From: Methylomonas methanica MC09
GTDB lineage: Bacteria; Pseudomonadota; Gammaproteobacteria; Methylococcales; Methylomonadaceae
Length of the DNA: 64,000 nucleotides
Reading direction: 5' to 3'
NCBI RefSeq assembly: GCF_000214665.1
Contig: NC_015572.1
Span: 4,030,001 to 4,094,000, forward strand
Shown here: positions 36,197-43,939 of the stretch, piece by piece
Layout of the letters: every line of letters begins with the position of its first letter
How positions within the stretch are numbered: position 1 is the stretch's first letter
Made by a program: the position numbers and the translations under genes
Notes under the pieces: generated by a model
What the model saw: only the letters and a program-made list of their open reading frames with translations
Told to the model about the DNA's origin: nothing
Database searches by the model: none

Positions 36197-36496
36197 TAAC
36201 TGGTCTCGTCTTAATGTTTTGTTAAAAGATTAAATAGTCTTCCCACGAAAGCTGATTCCCATCAATAAACTCAGGATCAAACGACTTCCTTATATCGTAT
36301 ATCATTCAGTCTGCCTGTAACTGGCTGCAAGTAACCAAATTGCAGTCATTCTGAGGCGTAGAGCGAACGACAAGAACGGGTCGTCACCAGTCGATCAGCA
36401 TAAGCCCCACTACTCAACCGACAGATAGTTTCATAAACTCTGAGATTTCGTTTCACTATTGTGAGATCTATTTAATAATGAATATTTCTTCAAAAA
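36197..36496. other. Intergenic region upstream of the SIR2 gene
   Basis: About 300 bp separate the SIR2/Cache gene from the small open frame at 36497-36643. It should carry the promoter of the minus-strand SIR2 unit. I see no tRNA, integrase or inverted repeat. No gene is supported. Confidence 0.35.
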
Positions 36497-36643
36497 TTAT
36501 TCCGCCGAACGGCCGCTAGAAATACTTCTTAAAGGTCGACGCCCTCCCCCAAACCGCCATGGCAAACGGTAACACGATGAGGTTGGCCGGAAAGGCGCTC
36601 TTAGATTTTTGCGTTCGGCCTGCTCGTTCGTCCGGCTCAACAT
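36497..36643 (-). CDS. Possible short Gly/Arg-rich peptide downstream of pqqD-like gene
   Basis: A 48-codon open frame beginning with ATG at 36643, 63 bp after the stop of the first PqqD-like gene and co-oriented. The C-terminal half is rich in Arg, Gly and Ser and includes PWRFGGGRRP. A PqqD-like RRE with no obvious partner peptide beside it makes a short following open frame worth recording as a candidate second RiPP precursor. It has no good ribosome site and no match to the W-x-x-P-x-L leader of the main precursor, so it may be chance. Confidence 0.2.
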   Translation of the reverse strand: MLSRTNEQAERKNLRAPFRPTSSCYRLPWRFGGGRRPLRSISSGRSAE

Positions 36644-36706
36644 ATCGGCTTTTTCAAGGCACTGAGGCAAGCGGGAGAAACTCCAGGGACAATTGATACC
36701 GGCGTT

Positions 36707-37012
36707 TTACACCTTATCAACAACTTGCGCGATTCCCGCCGTCAATAACTGTTCCACAAAAGAAACGACCTCATCTTGGCAGGCTTCGGCATCCACTCGG
36801 TAGGTGGTCGAAGCATTTCGACAAAGTTCCGCTATCGAAATTGGATTAGCCATGCGTTCCCAGAAAAAGGCCGCAGTGTCCAACGCCCCGTAGTATTTGC
36901 CATCTTCGACACTGAGGAGCACGACCATACCATCTATGTCTGCCGAAACGATACCGGAATCACGAACCACAATCGAATCAGGACACAATCGCTTCATAAC
37001 ATTTTCTCTCAT
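36707..37012 (-). CDS. PqqD-like RiPP recognition element protein 1
   Basis: A 101-aa protein with the PqqD fold: an N-terminal beta region (SADIDGMVVLLSVEDGKYYGALDTAAFFWERM) then three helices. Such stand-alone RREs bind the leader of RiPP precursors and hand them to maturases; in lasso clusters this is the B1 protein. The ATG at 36997 has a better ribosome site (GAGAGA) and would shorten it by five residues. It is the last well-supported gene of the minus-strand cluster and is separated by 155 bp from the sulfotransferase gene upstream. A second RRE is at 39889. Confidence 0.8.
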   Translation of the reverse strand: MRENVMKRLCPDSIVVRDSGIVSADIDGMVVLLSVEDGKYYGALDTAAFFWERMANPISIAELCRNASTTYRVDAEACQDEVVSFVEQLLTAGIAQVVDKV

Positions 37013-37167
37013 AATACGGGTTTACAGACAGTCTACCAGTATAACCGCCCTTCTATGGTGTGTCTGCCGTGCCGCCTCATCGGCATTGCATCCGCTGTCT
37101 TCGAAATATCGTTGTCCGACAAGCGTCTCAGGCCCTTGATCCTGGCATGGCGGGGATGTTGCCGAAG

Positions 37168-38046
37168 TCAATGTTCGTTCAGGGGCACCACCGGCTTATC
37201 TCCGGCATCCAGGTAACCAAAGCGACGCATAACCGCTCCATGGTCGTCAATAATGCGCTGAACCTGTTGCGGCGATAGTACCTGTTGCCACTCACCACTC
37301 TTGCCTTGACGAAAAAATCTATCGGCGTACTGGGGGCGTTCCCGGAATCCGTGAACCTGCTCCTGGCGGGAAAGTTCCTGAAAGCTGCTGAAACTCAGTG
37401 CCTTTTCCAGGCGCGGCCGATCATCTTCCAGGCCCAGGAAGTTGACGACACGACCGAAGCTTGTCTCCGGTGCTGCAAGCATGTCCTCATAACGAACCAC
37501 CTCGACCGTCAATTCCGGGGCATTTACCCAACTGAGGACATGTTGCGACCACGAAAGCAGGCGGTGACGTATCTGGCTCGTCAACGATTTATTCGAGCTG
37601 CCGGTGCCCATCTCGAAATCCGGCTGCCCCATCCACGCTATCGCCTGATCTATCGAGCAGTTCCAGTGATTGGCAGCCGAGGGCACGATATCCAGCGGGT
37701 TGCGCACGATATAAACCACGCCCCGAACGGCCTCACCGCCAAAAAGAGGTTTGCCGTCCTGCGTGTAGGTACAGGCGTCGTGAATCTTGTGAAAGGCGAG
37801 TTCGTCGTCATGCATTGCCCATTGATAGACAGCCGGCCGCAGGTGCTCGATTTCCTCATGATCGAGATTCGCGGTATCGAAGCCCAACACTTCATCCATC
37901 CAGCCCCTTGAACTGGCGATGTGGCCGAGTCCCAATTGGTTGATATCCACGGGACGGTCAAGGTCGGCAAGCAAATTCTGCAGAAAGGTTCTGAGCCAGG
38001 TGTTTCCCGATTTGGGATAGGAGGCCAACCAGTAAAACCCACCCAT
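37168..38046 (-). CDS. PAPS-dependent sulfotransferase 1
   Basis: A 292-aa cytosolic sulfotransferase, started at the ATG at 38046, 4 bp after the kinase-like gene. The 5'-phosphosulfate loop is SYPKSGNTWLR (residues about 8-18). The 3'-phosphate region is IVRNPLDIVPSAANHW. The C-terminal element RQGKSGEWQQVLS matches the family's RKGxxGDWKNxFT motif. It should transfer sulfate from PAPS to a hydroxyl, perhaps tyrosine or a sugar. It is about 40% similar by eye to the second copy at 38957. Given the cluster, the likely acceptor is the processed lasso peptide, whose core has Tyr at position 7. Confidence 0.85.
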   Translation of the reverse strand: MGGFYWLASYPKSGNTWLRTFLQNLLADLDRPVDINQLGLGHIASSRGWMDEVLGFDTANLDHEEIEHLRPAVYQWAMHDDELAFHKIHDACTYTQDGKPLFGGEAVRGVVYIVRNPLDIVPSAANHWNCSIDQAIAWMGQPDFEMGTGSSNKSLTSQIRHRLLSWSQHVLSWVNAPELTVEVVRYEDMLAAPETSFGRVVNFLGLEDDRPRLEKALSFSSFQELSRQEQVHGFRERPQYADRFFRQGKSGEWQQVLSPQQVQRIIDDHGAVMRRFGYLDAGDKPVVPLNEH

Positions 38047-38050
38047 GGCG

Positions 38051-38950
38051 CTAGGGTAACGCCGCGATATCAGACAGCACCCGGTCGACCAGACCATTCA
38101 CGTCAAGGCCATGCTCAGGACGCTTGACGTGGCGCAGATGGATGCGTTTATCCAACTGGCTGCACAGCTGCAGATGCTCGGCTTGCATCATCATGCCTTC
38201 GAAATAACGTGTCCGGTAGCTGTTGTTGAACAAGGATTGAAAGCGTTCCAGGCCACAAATCGGTGCGAATTCAAACGTCGGCTGGTTATGGCTGCTGAGA
38301 ACATAAATCCAGCGTATAGGCAACAACTCGGATGAGAATGCCTGCCCCAATGGGAGGTCGAGCCTGTCTATGTTCGGTCGAACACGCGGCAGCCCCTCCG
38401 TCGGTATATTGAGACGCTCGGCTACGTCGGGCCATAATTTCAAGCAAGGGAACCCGGGCAGAACGCGGAAATCTCCATCAAGTGCGACCACATCGTCTGC
38501 GACTATCGAATATCCACGCCGCAGGAAGCCCGCTGCGAGCGCGGATTTACCCGCACCCGATCCGCCAACGCATGCCATCACCTGCGCGCCGACGCGAATC
38601 GCTGTCCCGTGCAGAACAAGGTGGCCGCGCTGGATCAGCAAAGCCCCCAGTGCCGCGCCCAGCAGAAAGGCGCGAATACTGGCCTCGTCACTGCCCCGAA
38701 CTGGATCAACGGTAATGGCACGCCCCTGTTCGATTTGATACCGGGCAACGTTTGGCACGAAAAACTGGAGCAGACCCGGAGCAGCCCAAAGGTACGGCCC
38801 AATCTGCTTTCCGCCGCAATTTTCCAGCCCCGAAGCCAACGCGGCGAAGCGGATCTGCACTGCCTCACCTGCATCGGCTTCCGGAGACAGGCGTAGATCC
38901 GGAAGCGAAAGCTCGCTATCGATCGTCAATCCGTAACAGGAATAGCTCAT
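38051..38950 (-). CDS. HPr kinase-like protein 1 (lasso-peptide kinase type)
   Basis: A 299-aa protein with the HprK/P C-terminal kinase fold. Walker A is GGSGAGKSALA (residues 129-139); the preceding HGTAI (His114) and the following VADDVVAL (Asp152, Asp153) match the HprK active site. It lacks the N-terminal HprK domain and the phosphoenolpyruvate-system context. In paeninodin-type lasso clusters such kinases phosphorylate the C-terminal Ser of the precursor. Its position between two sulfotransferases and near the PqqD-like protein supports a RiPP kinase role. It starts 6 bp after the second sulfotransferase stop. Confidence 0.8.
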   Translation of the reverse strand: MSYSCYGLTIDSELSLPDLRLSPEADAGEAVQIRFAALASGLENCGGKQIGPYLWAAPGLLQFFVPNVARYQIEQGRAITVDPVRGSDEASIRAFLLGAALGALLIQRGHLVLHGTAIRVGAQVMACVGGSGAGKSALAAGFLRRGYSIVADDVVALDGDFRVLPGFPCLKLWPDVAERLNIPTEGLPRVRPNIDRLDLPLGQAFSSELLPIRWIYVLSSHNQPTFEFAPICGLERFQSLFNNSYRTRYFEGMMMQAEHLQLCSQLDKRIHLRHVKRPEHGLDVNGLVDRVLSDIAALP

Positions 38951-38956
38951 GACAAC

Positions 38957-39793
38957 TTAGTGATAACCGAGACGATCCATGGTCGCACCATGATCCCGTT
39001 CGATACGTGCAATTTGGGCGCTGGAGAGCGCGGTACGCCATATGCCGGCTTTACCCTCGCGGAAGAAGCGCCGTGCGGAATCGGGCTTTTCTTTAAACCC
39101 GTGGCGCGACTCTTCTTCCTGTAACACCTCGAACCGGGTTGCTGCCAGCGTTCGTTCAAGTACTTCGGGCTCCTGGGGCAAATCACAATGCTGAACAATC
39201 CGCCTCAACTGTTCGGCCGGATCGGCAAGCAGATCTTCGTAGCGCACCAACAGGATTCTCGGGGATCCGCCGTCGAGCCAACTATTCACGTGAGAATGCC
39301 ATGAGAGGAGTCTCTGCGGCAGTTGCCCGGCGATATCGAGCCTGGCGCTGTTGACAACCGCATCGGCATCTGCGAGCAGGTCAATGGCCCGATCGATGGA
39401 ACGCCCATCGTAATGGGCGTAAGAGACAGCGATGTCGCGCGGATCGCGGGTGATGTAAACGCTACCCAGCGTAAGTTCGGGGGGAAACAAGGGATCGCCA
39501 GCGCTGGTCAGCACCCAGGCATCGTGAACCTTTCGAAACATCGGCGCGGTCGCTTCCGCGGCTTCCTTTGCATACATCCAGGGTCGCAGCCGTTCGATCT
39601 CTCGTAACGTCAGGTCCGAAGATTCGATACCAAGCAAATCATCGAAAGCGGTTCGGCTCATACCCGGAGGAACCACCTTTTCATTTCTGTCGAACCGGAT
39701 CGGACGACCGCCGCCGGCCAGGCTCTGTAGCATCAAACGGATCCAGGTGTTACCCGACTTCGGATAGGAGGCAATCCAGTAATACCCATTCAC
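38957..39793 (-). CDS. PAPS-dependent sulfotransferase 2
   Basis: A 278-aa sulfotransferase, started at the GTG at 39793 (a TTG one codon upstream is also possible), chosen because the domain begins immediately (VNGYYWIASYPKSGNTW). The 5'-phosphosulfate loop is SYPKSGNTW, the 3'-phosphate region TRDPRDIAVSYAHY, and the C-terminal element REGKAGIWRTALS. It is a paralogue of the gene at 37168 with the same layout, and lies two genes away from it. Two copies suggest two acceptor sites or two substrates. Confidence 0.85.
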   Translation of the reverse strand: MNGYYWIASYPKSGNTWIRLMLQSLAGGGRPIRFDRNEKVVPPGMSRTAFDDLLGIESSDLTLREIERLRPWMYAKEAAEATAPMFRKVHDAWVLTSAGDPLFPPELTLGSVYITRDPRDIAVSYAHYDGRSIDRAIDLLADADAVVNSARLDIAGQLPQRLLSWHSHVNSWLDGGSPRILLVRYEDLLADPAEQLRRIVQHCDLPQEPEVLERTLAATRFEVLQEEESRHGFKEKPDSARRFFREGKAGIWRTALSSAQIARIERDHGATMDRLGYH

Positions 39794-39888
39794 CAAGCAA
39801 CTCACACCTTTCCCATTACCATGCTCCCATCGCCAAAGGCAATGAACACACGGGCACAATTGCACAATTGCCGAAACAACACCACAAG

Positions 39889-40167
39889 CTACTCAACTTG
39901 AGTGACCAGTCCGTTTTCCTCCAACCGGGCCAGCCAAGCCTGCACCTCGCCTTCGATAGCCGAGGGTTCCACATCGAAGGACATTGAGAGCCCCTTACAG
40001 ATATTGGTCAGCGTGGTCGGTTGCTCCAGCAGTTTCCAAATCTCACAACCAGTCTGGTTGACGGCGAAGCACTTGCCATTTTGTAAATTCAACAATACCG
40101 CCTCGCCGTCGATCTCGGCAAAAAGCGCTTGTAAACTCCGCGAAATAGGTACAGATTCAGACATCAT
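39889..40167 (-). CDS. PqqD-like RiPP recognition element protein 2
   Basis: A 92-aa protein started at the ATG at 40167 (40164 is equally placed) because a GGAGTGTGGA ribosome site precedes it. The strands FAEIDGEAVLLNLQNGKCFAVNQTGCEIWKLL followed by helices give the PqqD/RRE fold. The pattern LNLQNGKCFAVNQTGCEIW is the typical element of lasso B1 and other stand-alone RREs. It should bind the leader of the precursor encoded at 45919. It is a distant paralogue of the copy at 36707. Confidence 0.85.
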   Translation of the reverse strand: MMSESVPISRSLQALFAEIDGEAVLLNLQNGKCFAVNQTGCEIWKLLEQPTTLTNICKGLSMSFDVEPSAIEGEVQAWLARLEENGLVTQVE

Positions 40168-40252
40168 TCCACACTCCATCTACCCATGATATCCGGTTTA
40201 TTAAACATGTTTTCAGCCTGTAAAGCCAGAGAACTCTTCACTTTGCCGTCCG

Positions 40253-41053
40253 TCAATCCGCCGGATCGGGATCGTAACTGACAGTGGCGGGATACAGGCT
40301 TCGACCATGGGTAAAGTCCCTGTAGGTGTCGTCCCCGATTCGGTAGGCAATCTCCAACCAGCTCATCTTCACGCGGCGGCGGTCAGGAACCGAAATGGCC
40401 GGATCGCGCAACCTGGGTAGTAACCAGGATTCCAGCTCCGCTTGCTCCGGATAAAATTGATATCGGTCCGACGGCCCACAACTGGTTTCGTAAACGGAGC
40501 AACCGCGTTTTATAGTCATACGGATAGCCCCAAGGAGCGCGTTGTCAGCCGCGGCCGAACGGACGTCACGGTAAACAGCCCGGGCCGCTTTCAGTCCATT
40601 ACAGTAGAAATAGGCCGAGTAGCGATCAGACGATGTGCGCCGTTGCACCTCACTGCCGCATTTGTAGTCGTAAGGTAAGGTCTCGGCCAATTCCGCAAAA
40701 GCGACCAGTTCCCGCACGGTATCGATCGATATCTTGACTTTGTAACATTCGGCGCAAGCCAAGGGAACATAACGGCGCTGGTAAACATAGGGAAACAGAA
40801 CGTTCAGGCAGCCCCGGCAGTTGACGTCGAGTTGGCGAATGCGCGAAATCTGACTCTGAGGCTCGTCGGCTCCGACCGCCAAAACCCAGTACCCGTCCCC
40901 CGACTCGCTGAACGCCCCCCCGACTAGCGCCTGCTGCAAACTTTCCGCGACACGGCGACCGGCAAAGCTCCTCTTGAGAACATCGGAACTATCTTCAGAA
41001 GATTCCGGCGATGTCGACGCTTGAGATATAGGAATATCAGCAGGCCCGGTCAT
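40253..41053 (-). CDS. Cys-rich orphan protein of the RiPP cluster
   Basis: A 266-aa soluble protein with eight cysteines: CxxC pairs at 79/82 and 100/103, then Cys132, 151, 185 and 192. Motifs include RQLDVNCRGCLNVLFPYVYQ, CAECYKV and, near the end, RGC..YE.SCGPSDRYQF. The spaced pairs suggest zinc or Fe-S binding. I do not recognise the family. It lies 9 bp after the JmjC-like oxygenase and is clearly part of the operon. The cluster has no recognisable B2 leader peptidase, so this protein is one of the few unassigned genes that might fill a needed step. Nothing in it resembles the transglutaminase-like Cys-His-Asp protease of lasso systems. Confidence 0.6.
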   Translation of the reverse strand: MTGPADIPISQASTSPESSEDSSDVLKRSFAGRRVAESLQQALVGGAFSESGDGYWVLAVGADEPQSQISRIRQLDVNCRGCLNVLFPYVYQRRYVPLACAECYKVKISIDTVRELVAFAELAETLPYDYKCGSEVQRRTSSDRYSAYFYCNGLKAARAVYRDVRSAAADNALLGAIRMTIKRGCSVYETSCGPSDRYQFYPEQAELESWLLPRLRDPAISVPDRRRVKMSWLEIAYRIGDDTYRDFTHGRSLYPATVSYDPDPAD

Positions 41054-41062
41054 AAGAGCACC

Positions 41063-41971
41063 TCAGTCCTCAAAGTCCAATGCCACGGATGGGGGCAGGT
41101 CGGCCGCAGTGACCTCACGTGACCTGATCGCGCGCATCTCTTCCAACAGAAACTCCCGTGGCCCGAAGGCGTCCATCAACGCCACGACAGCTTGCCTGAG
41201 TTCCTGCTCATAGCGGGCCATAGCCTTCTCATCCTGGCAGTTGATCGGTGCTGGCCGGCGTAACTCAGGCCTCTCACTCGCCAGTTCGCCCAAACGTTTG
41301 ACATAGTCGCAACCGTGCGGACGCTCCAACAAGATTCCCAGTTGTAACGACGCATCAGGAATCTTGCAGCGGTGGGCAAGACCGTAGGGAAGAACCATAA
41401 CATCACCAGGTGACATGACAAACCGATGGGTAACCGTGTCGTTGTTAATCTGGGTCGGTTTGCGGGCATCGGGAACATCGACCACATCGCCCAGTATCTC
41501 CCACTCTTTCAGACCTGCCACCTGAACGACGATGATATCGTATCGATCAAAATGGGCATTCAACGCATAGCCGGGACCAAAATTGGCGACATAAGCCAAC
41601 TGGGCCGGACAGGCGAAACCCTCCCGCGCTTCACACCACAAACCATGTAAATCCTTGGACCGGTGTTCAAGCCGATTGAGAATCACGCTGACTCCCTGCC
41701 TGGACAACCTATTAAAGGCACTGCCATCAATGGAAGTACCGGAACGACTTCCGGTCAGGCAAGAGAGAGGAATCGGCCTGCCATCCTTGAAGACCCTTAT
41801 GCCCCTCATTCCCACCCGCTGCAGATTGAGAATTGATACAAACGAGTCCCAACCTAACAATGTCGTCAATCGCTCACCGCCTCCGCAAGGCAGGTGCAGA
41901 AAACGACGCTCTATGATGGCTGCAATGGCCTCTTCCAGGCCCAAGGGGCCAAGCAACTCGTCAAGCTTCAC
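41063..41971 (-). CDS. JmjC/cupin-like 2-oxoglutarate oxygenase
   Basis: A 302-aa protein of the JmjC-like (ribosomal oxygenase/Cupin_4) type. The iron triad is visible as HFD (His140, Asp142) and the distal His200 in YGLAHRC. The GLKEWEI and PGDVMVLPYGLAHR segments match the double-stranded beta-helix core. Such enzymes hydroxylate protein side chains. The GTG at 41971 follows a GGGAGG ribosome site; a TTG one codon upstream is the alternative. With the prolyl-hydroxylase-like enzyme at 43204 it gives the cluster two oxygenases, so the peptide may be hydroxylated. Confidence 0.8.
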   Translation of the reverse strand: MKLDELLGPLGLEEAIAAIIERRFLHLPCGGGERLTTLLGWDSFVSILNLQRVGMRGIRVFKDGRPIPLSCLTGSRSGTSIDGSAFNRLSRQGVSVILNRLEHRSKDLHGLWCEAREGFACPAQLAYVANFGPGYALNAHFDRYDIIVVQVAGLKEWEILGDVVDVPDARKPTQINNDTVTHRFVMSPGDVMVLPYGLAHRCKIPDASLQLGILLERPHGCDYVKRLGELASERPELRRPAPINCQDEKAMARYEQELRQAVVALMDAFGPREFLLEEMRAIRSREVTAADLPPSVALDFED

Positions 41972-42019
41972 CAAGACCTCCCAATACCATCCAGTAGCGG
42001 ATTCGCCAGCCCAAAGACT

Positions 42020-42118
42020 TCAACTCTCATGTACCTCACCCTGCAATACCATCCCAAACTCCCGAGCTATCTTACTGTAAGATGGTTCGATCCAGAAAAT
42101 TAGCATGTCGAGCCCCAT
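42020..42118 (-). CDS. Possible short peptide with W-x-x-P-x-Y leader-like motif
   Basis: A 32-codon open frame in the gap between the kinase-like gene (42276) and the JmjC-like oxygenase (41971), on the operon strand. It starts with ATG at 42118 after a weak CAGG site. It contains FWIEPSY, spaced like the W-x-x-P-x-(L/V) motif by which RREs hold the lasso leader and PqqA, and a Gly 13 residues after the Trp. A second, short precursor served by one of the two RREs is possible. It is also short enough to be chance, so this is recorded as a candidate only. Confidence 0.25.
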   Translation of the reverse strand: MGLDMLIFWIEPSYSKIAREFGMVLQGEVHES

Positions 42119-42275
42119 AGAAGCCTGACGGGGGGAATCCACACAACGATCGCCCATCGCGAATAAACAACCGACAACGACCGCAATGCCTATTCGTCGT
42201 TGAACAGGCACAATGAAGTGGCTGCACTAAACTCTGGACACGCACATTTTAATAAGCTGTAAGGCACTTAGTGCG

Positions 42276-43190
42276 TCACAAATTAGCCGCAATCACCGAC
42301 ACCACGTCATCGATCACCGAAAAGTCGTGAAGATGATCCAGGCGCCAATGAGTCGGGCAAGCCGCAGCCACCGGCACCAGCAAGGCCTTTAAACGAACGA
42401 GATCGGGATCGAGACGACGTGCCGACGGCAAACGGTAAACAGCGCGCTTCAACGCACCCAGCGCCACGATACCGCGCAAACGCTCCGGGGCATCGAAACG
42501 TCGCTCGAAAGCACGGTTCAGGTGCAGTATCGCGCCCAACGGCAAGGGATCGGCAGAGTAAGCATCATCCAGAGGCAAATGTACCTTGGCGGATTCCGAT
42601 CGGCTGCATTCAAAACCCGCATGATCTATCCCCAGGGCCTCCGCGGTCCGGGACCATACCTTGAGACGAGGGAACGCGGGCCGCACCCAGGCGATACCCT
42701 TGTCGTCCGGCACCACTACCGTCACGTCGTCAGCCAAAATCGGAAAACCGCGACGTAGGAAAGCCGCGGCAAGAGTCGATTTCCCGGCTCCGGAGTTACC
42801 CGCAAGAATCACTGCCTTTCCGTCAATGGCAACACAACTCCCATGGATCGGCAGCACATTACGCTGGTGACAAAGAATGCCCAGCACCGTTCCCAACAGA
42901 AAGACCCTGAGATCCGGCGCATCGAGGGCAATCCGCGGCTCGATTACGACATCCCTTCCGCCACTGATCAAATAGACCGCAACGTCCTCAATGATGAAGC
43001 GACAGGTTCCGTCCGCAGTGACCTGAAACAAGGGCGTCTCCTCGACTATACCTTCCAGGCGTTCGGCTACGCTCCCGAGGCGGATGAAAATATCGGGCTC
43101 TTGCCCGCCCCCTTGCCACGGAAGCAGATCCGCGATGGGGAGATCGCTGCAAACCTGCCAGCCACAGAGATTCAGCAGATGGGCGGACAT
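42276..43190 (-). CDS. HPr kinase-like protein 2 (lasso-peptide kinase type)
   Basis: A 304-aa protein with the same layout as the copy at 38051. Walker A is GNSGAGKSTLA (131-141), preceded by PIHGS (His116) and followed by LADDVTVV (Asp154, Asp155). The N-terminal 110 residues are a beta-rich domain of the family. It starts 13 bp after the prolyl-hydroxylase-like gene and is likely a peptide kinase of the paeninodin type. Its acceptor may be the C-terminal Ser61 of the precursor. The presence of two kinases is unusual. Confidence 0.8.
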   Translation of the reverse strand: MSAHLLNLCGWQVCSDLPIADLLPWQGGGQEPDIFIRLGSVAERLEGIVEETPLFQVTADGTCRFIIEDVAVYLISGGRDVVIEPRIALDAPDLRVFLLGTVLGILCHQRNVLPIHGSCVAIDGKAVILAGNSGAGKSTLAAAFLRRGFPILADDVTVVVPDDKGIAWVRPAFPRLKVWSRTAEALGIDHAGFECSRSESAKVHLPLDDAYSADPLPLGAILHLNRAFERRFDAPERLRGIVALGALKRAVYRLPSARRLDPDLVRLKALLVPVAAACPTHWRLDHLHDFSVIDDVVSVIAANL

Positions 43191-43203
43191 TATATTCCCT
43201 CCA

Positions 43204-43848
43204 TTAACCGAACAACGCTGTCACGGCAAAGCGTGAATCGGCGAATTCACCGCTCGGAAGACCGACAGGCAGTACCTGATGAGGCAGCCACGAAGGAAAC
43301 ACAACCAACATGTCGCTCTCCGGTTCGACGTCCACCGTCTCTTCCTGAGACAGCGAGAATAACCTCAGGGCACCCCCGGTATAGCGATGCGGCGTCTGGG
43401 AGAAATAGTAGAGGCAGGTCACGCGCCTGGGCTGATCCGGGCGGTGTTTGCCATGAAATACATCGACGTGCTTCTGGTAATGTCCCCCTTCGCCGTAGAT
43501 GACGGCAACCAGATCCAGCAGCTTGGGCGAAAATGGCGAAAGCCCCATTTCCACCATCAATTCCGGGAGAAACGCCAACAGACGATCTGCCAATACCGCG
43601 CCGAACTCGCCGAGGCTGGTGCACATCCGCGAGTTACGAATATCGGTGCTAAGACGCCCATCAGGGGCATTGCCGATCATGCCCGTATGACATTCCGTTT
43701 CGTGAGCGATAATGTGCTCCCGAAGCCCACTGGCAAAGGTTTCGCCGAGGAATCCGTGCCGGACGACATGCGGGCAACGGTGTAGCACCCGTGGCAATAT
43801 ATCCTGAGCCATACCCGCCCGATTACCTTCAAACAAATGATTCTGCAT
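43204..43848 (-). CDS. Prolyl 4-hydroxylase-type 2OG-Fe(II) oxygenase
   Basis: A 214-aa enzyme started at the ATG at 43848, which sits 5 bp after a GAGGAGGG ribosome site (the upstream ATG at 43914 is less likely). The iron triad is HVD (His127, Asp129) and His190 in PSWLPHQV; Arg206 is placed for 2-oxoglutarate. The GGHYQKHVDVF and GGALRLF segments match the P4Hc domain. It lies directly after the cyclase gene. The lasso core has Pro5, Pro14 and Asp9 as possible hydroxylation sites. Hydroxylated lasso peptides are known from other clusters, so a tailoring role is plausible. Confidence 0.85.
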   Translation of the reverse strand: MQNHLFEGNRAGMAQDILPRVLHRCPHVVRHGFLGETFASGLREHIIAHETECHTGMIGNAPDGRLSTDIRNSRMCTSLGEFGAVLADRLLAFLPELMVEMGLSPFSPKLLDLVAVIYGEGGHYQKHVDVFHGKHRPDQPRRVTCLYYFSQTPHRYTGGALRLFSLSQEETVDVEPESDMLVVFPSWLPHQVLPVGLPSGEFADSRFAVTALFG

Positions 43849-43939
43849 CGCTACCCTCCTCACTCCACCTGACGGCCATTTGGAATCGCCCGCACTGCGG
43901 AACGAACCGCTCATGCAGGAAAATTGGAAACCCCCGGTA

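Noticed and set aside
40253..41053. Assigning the Cys-rich orphan as the lasso B2 leader peptidase
   Set aside because: It lacks the transglutaminase-like Cys-His-Asp arrangement and is about twice the usual B2 length.
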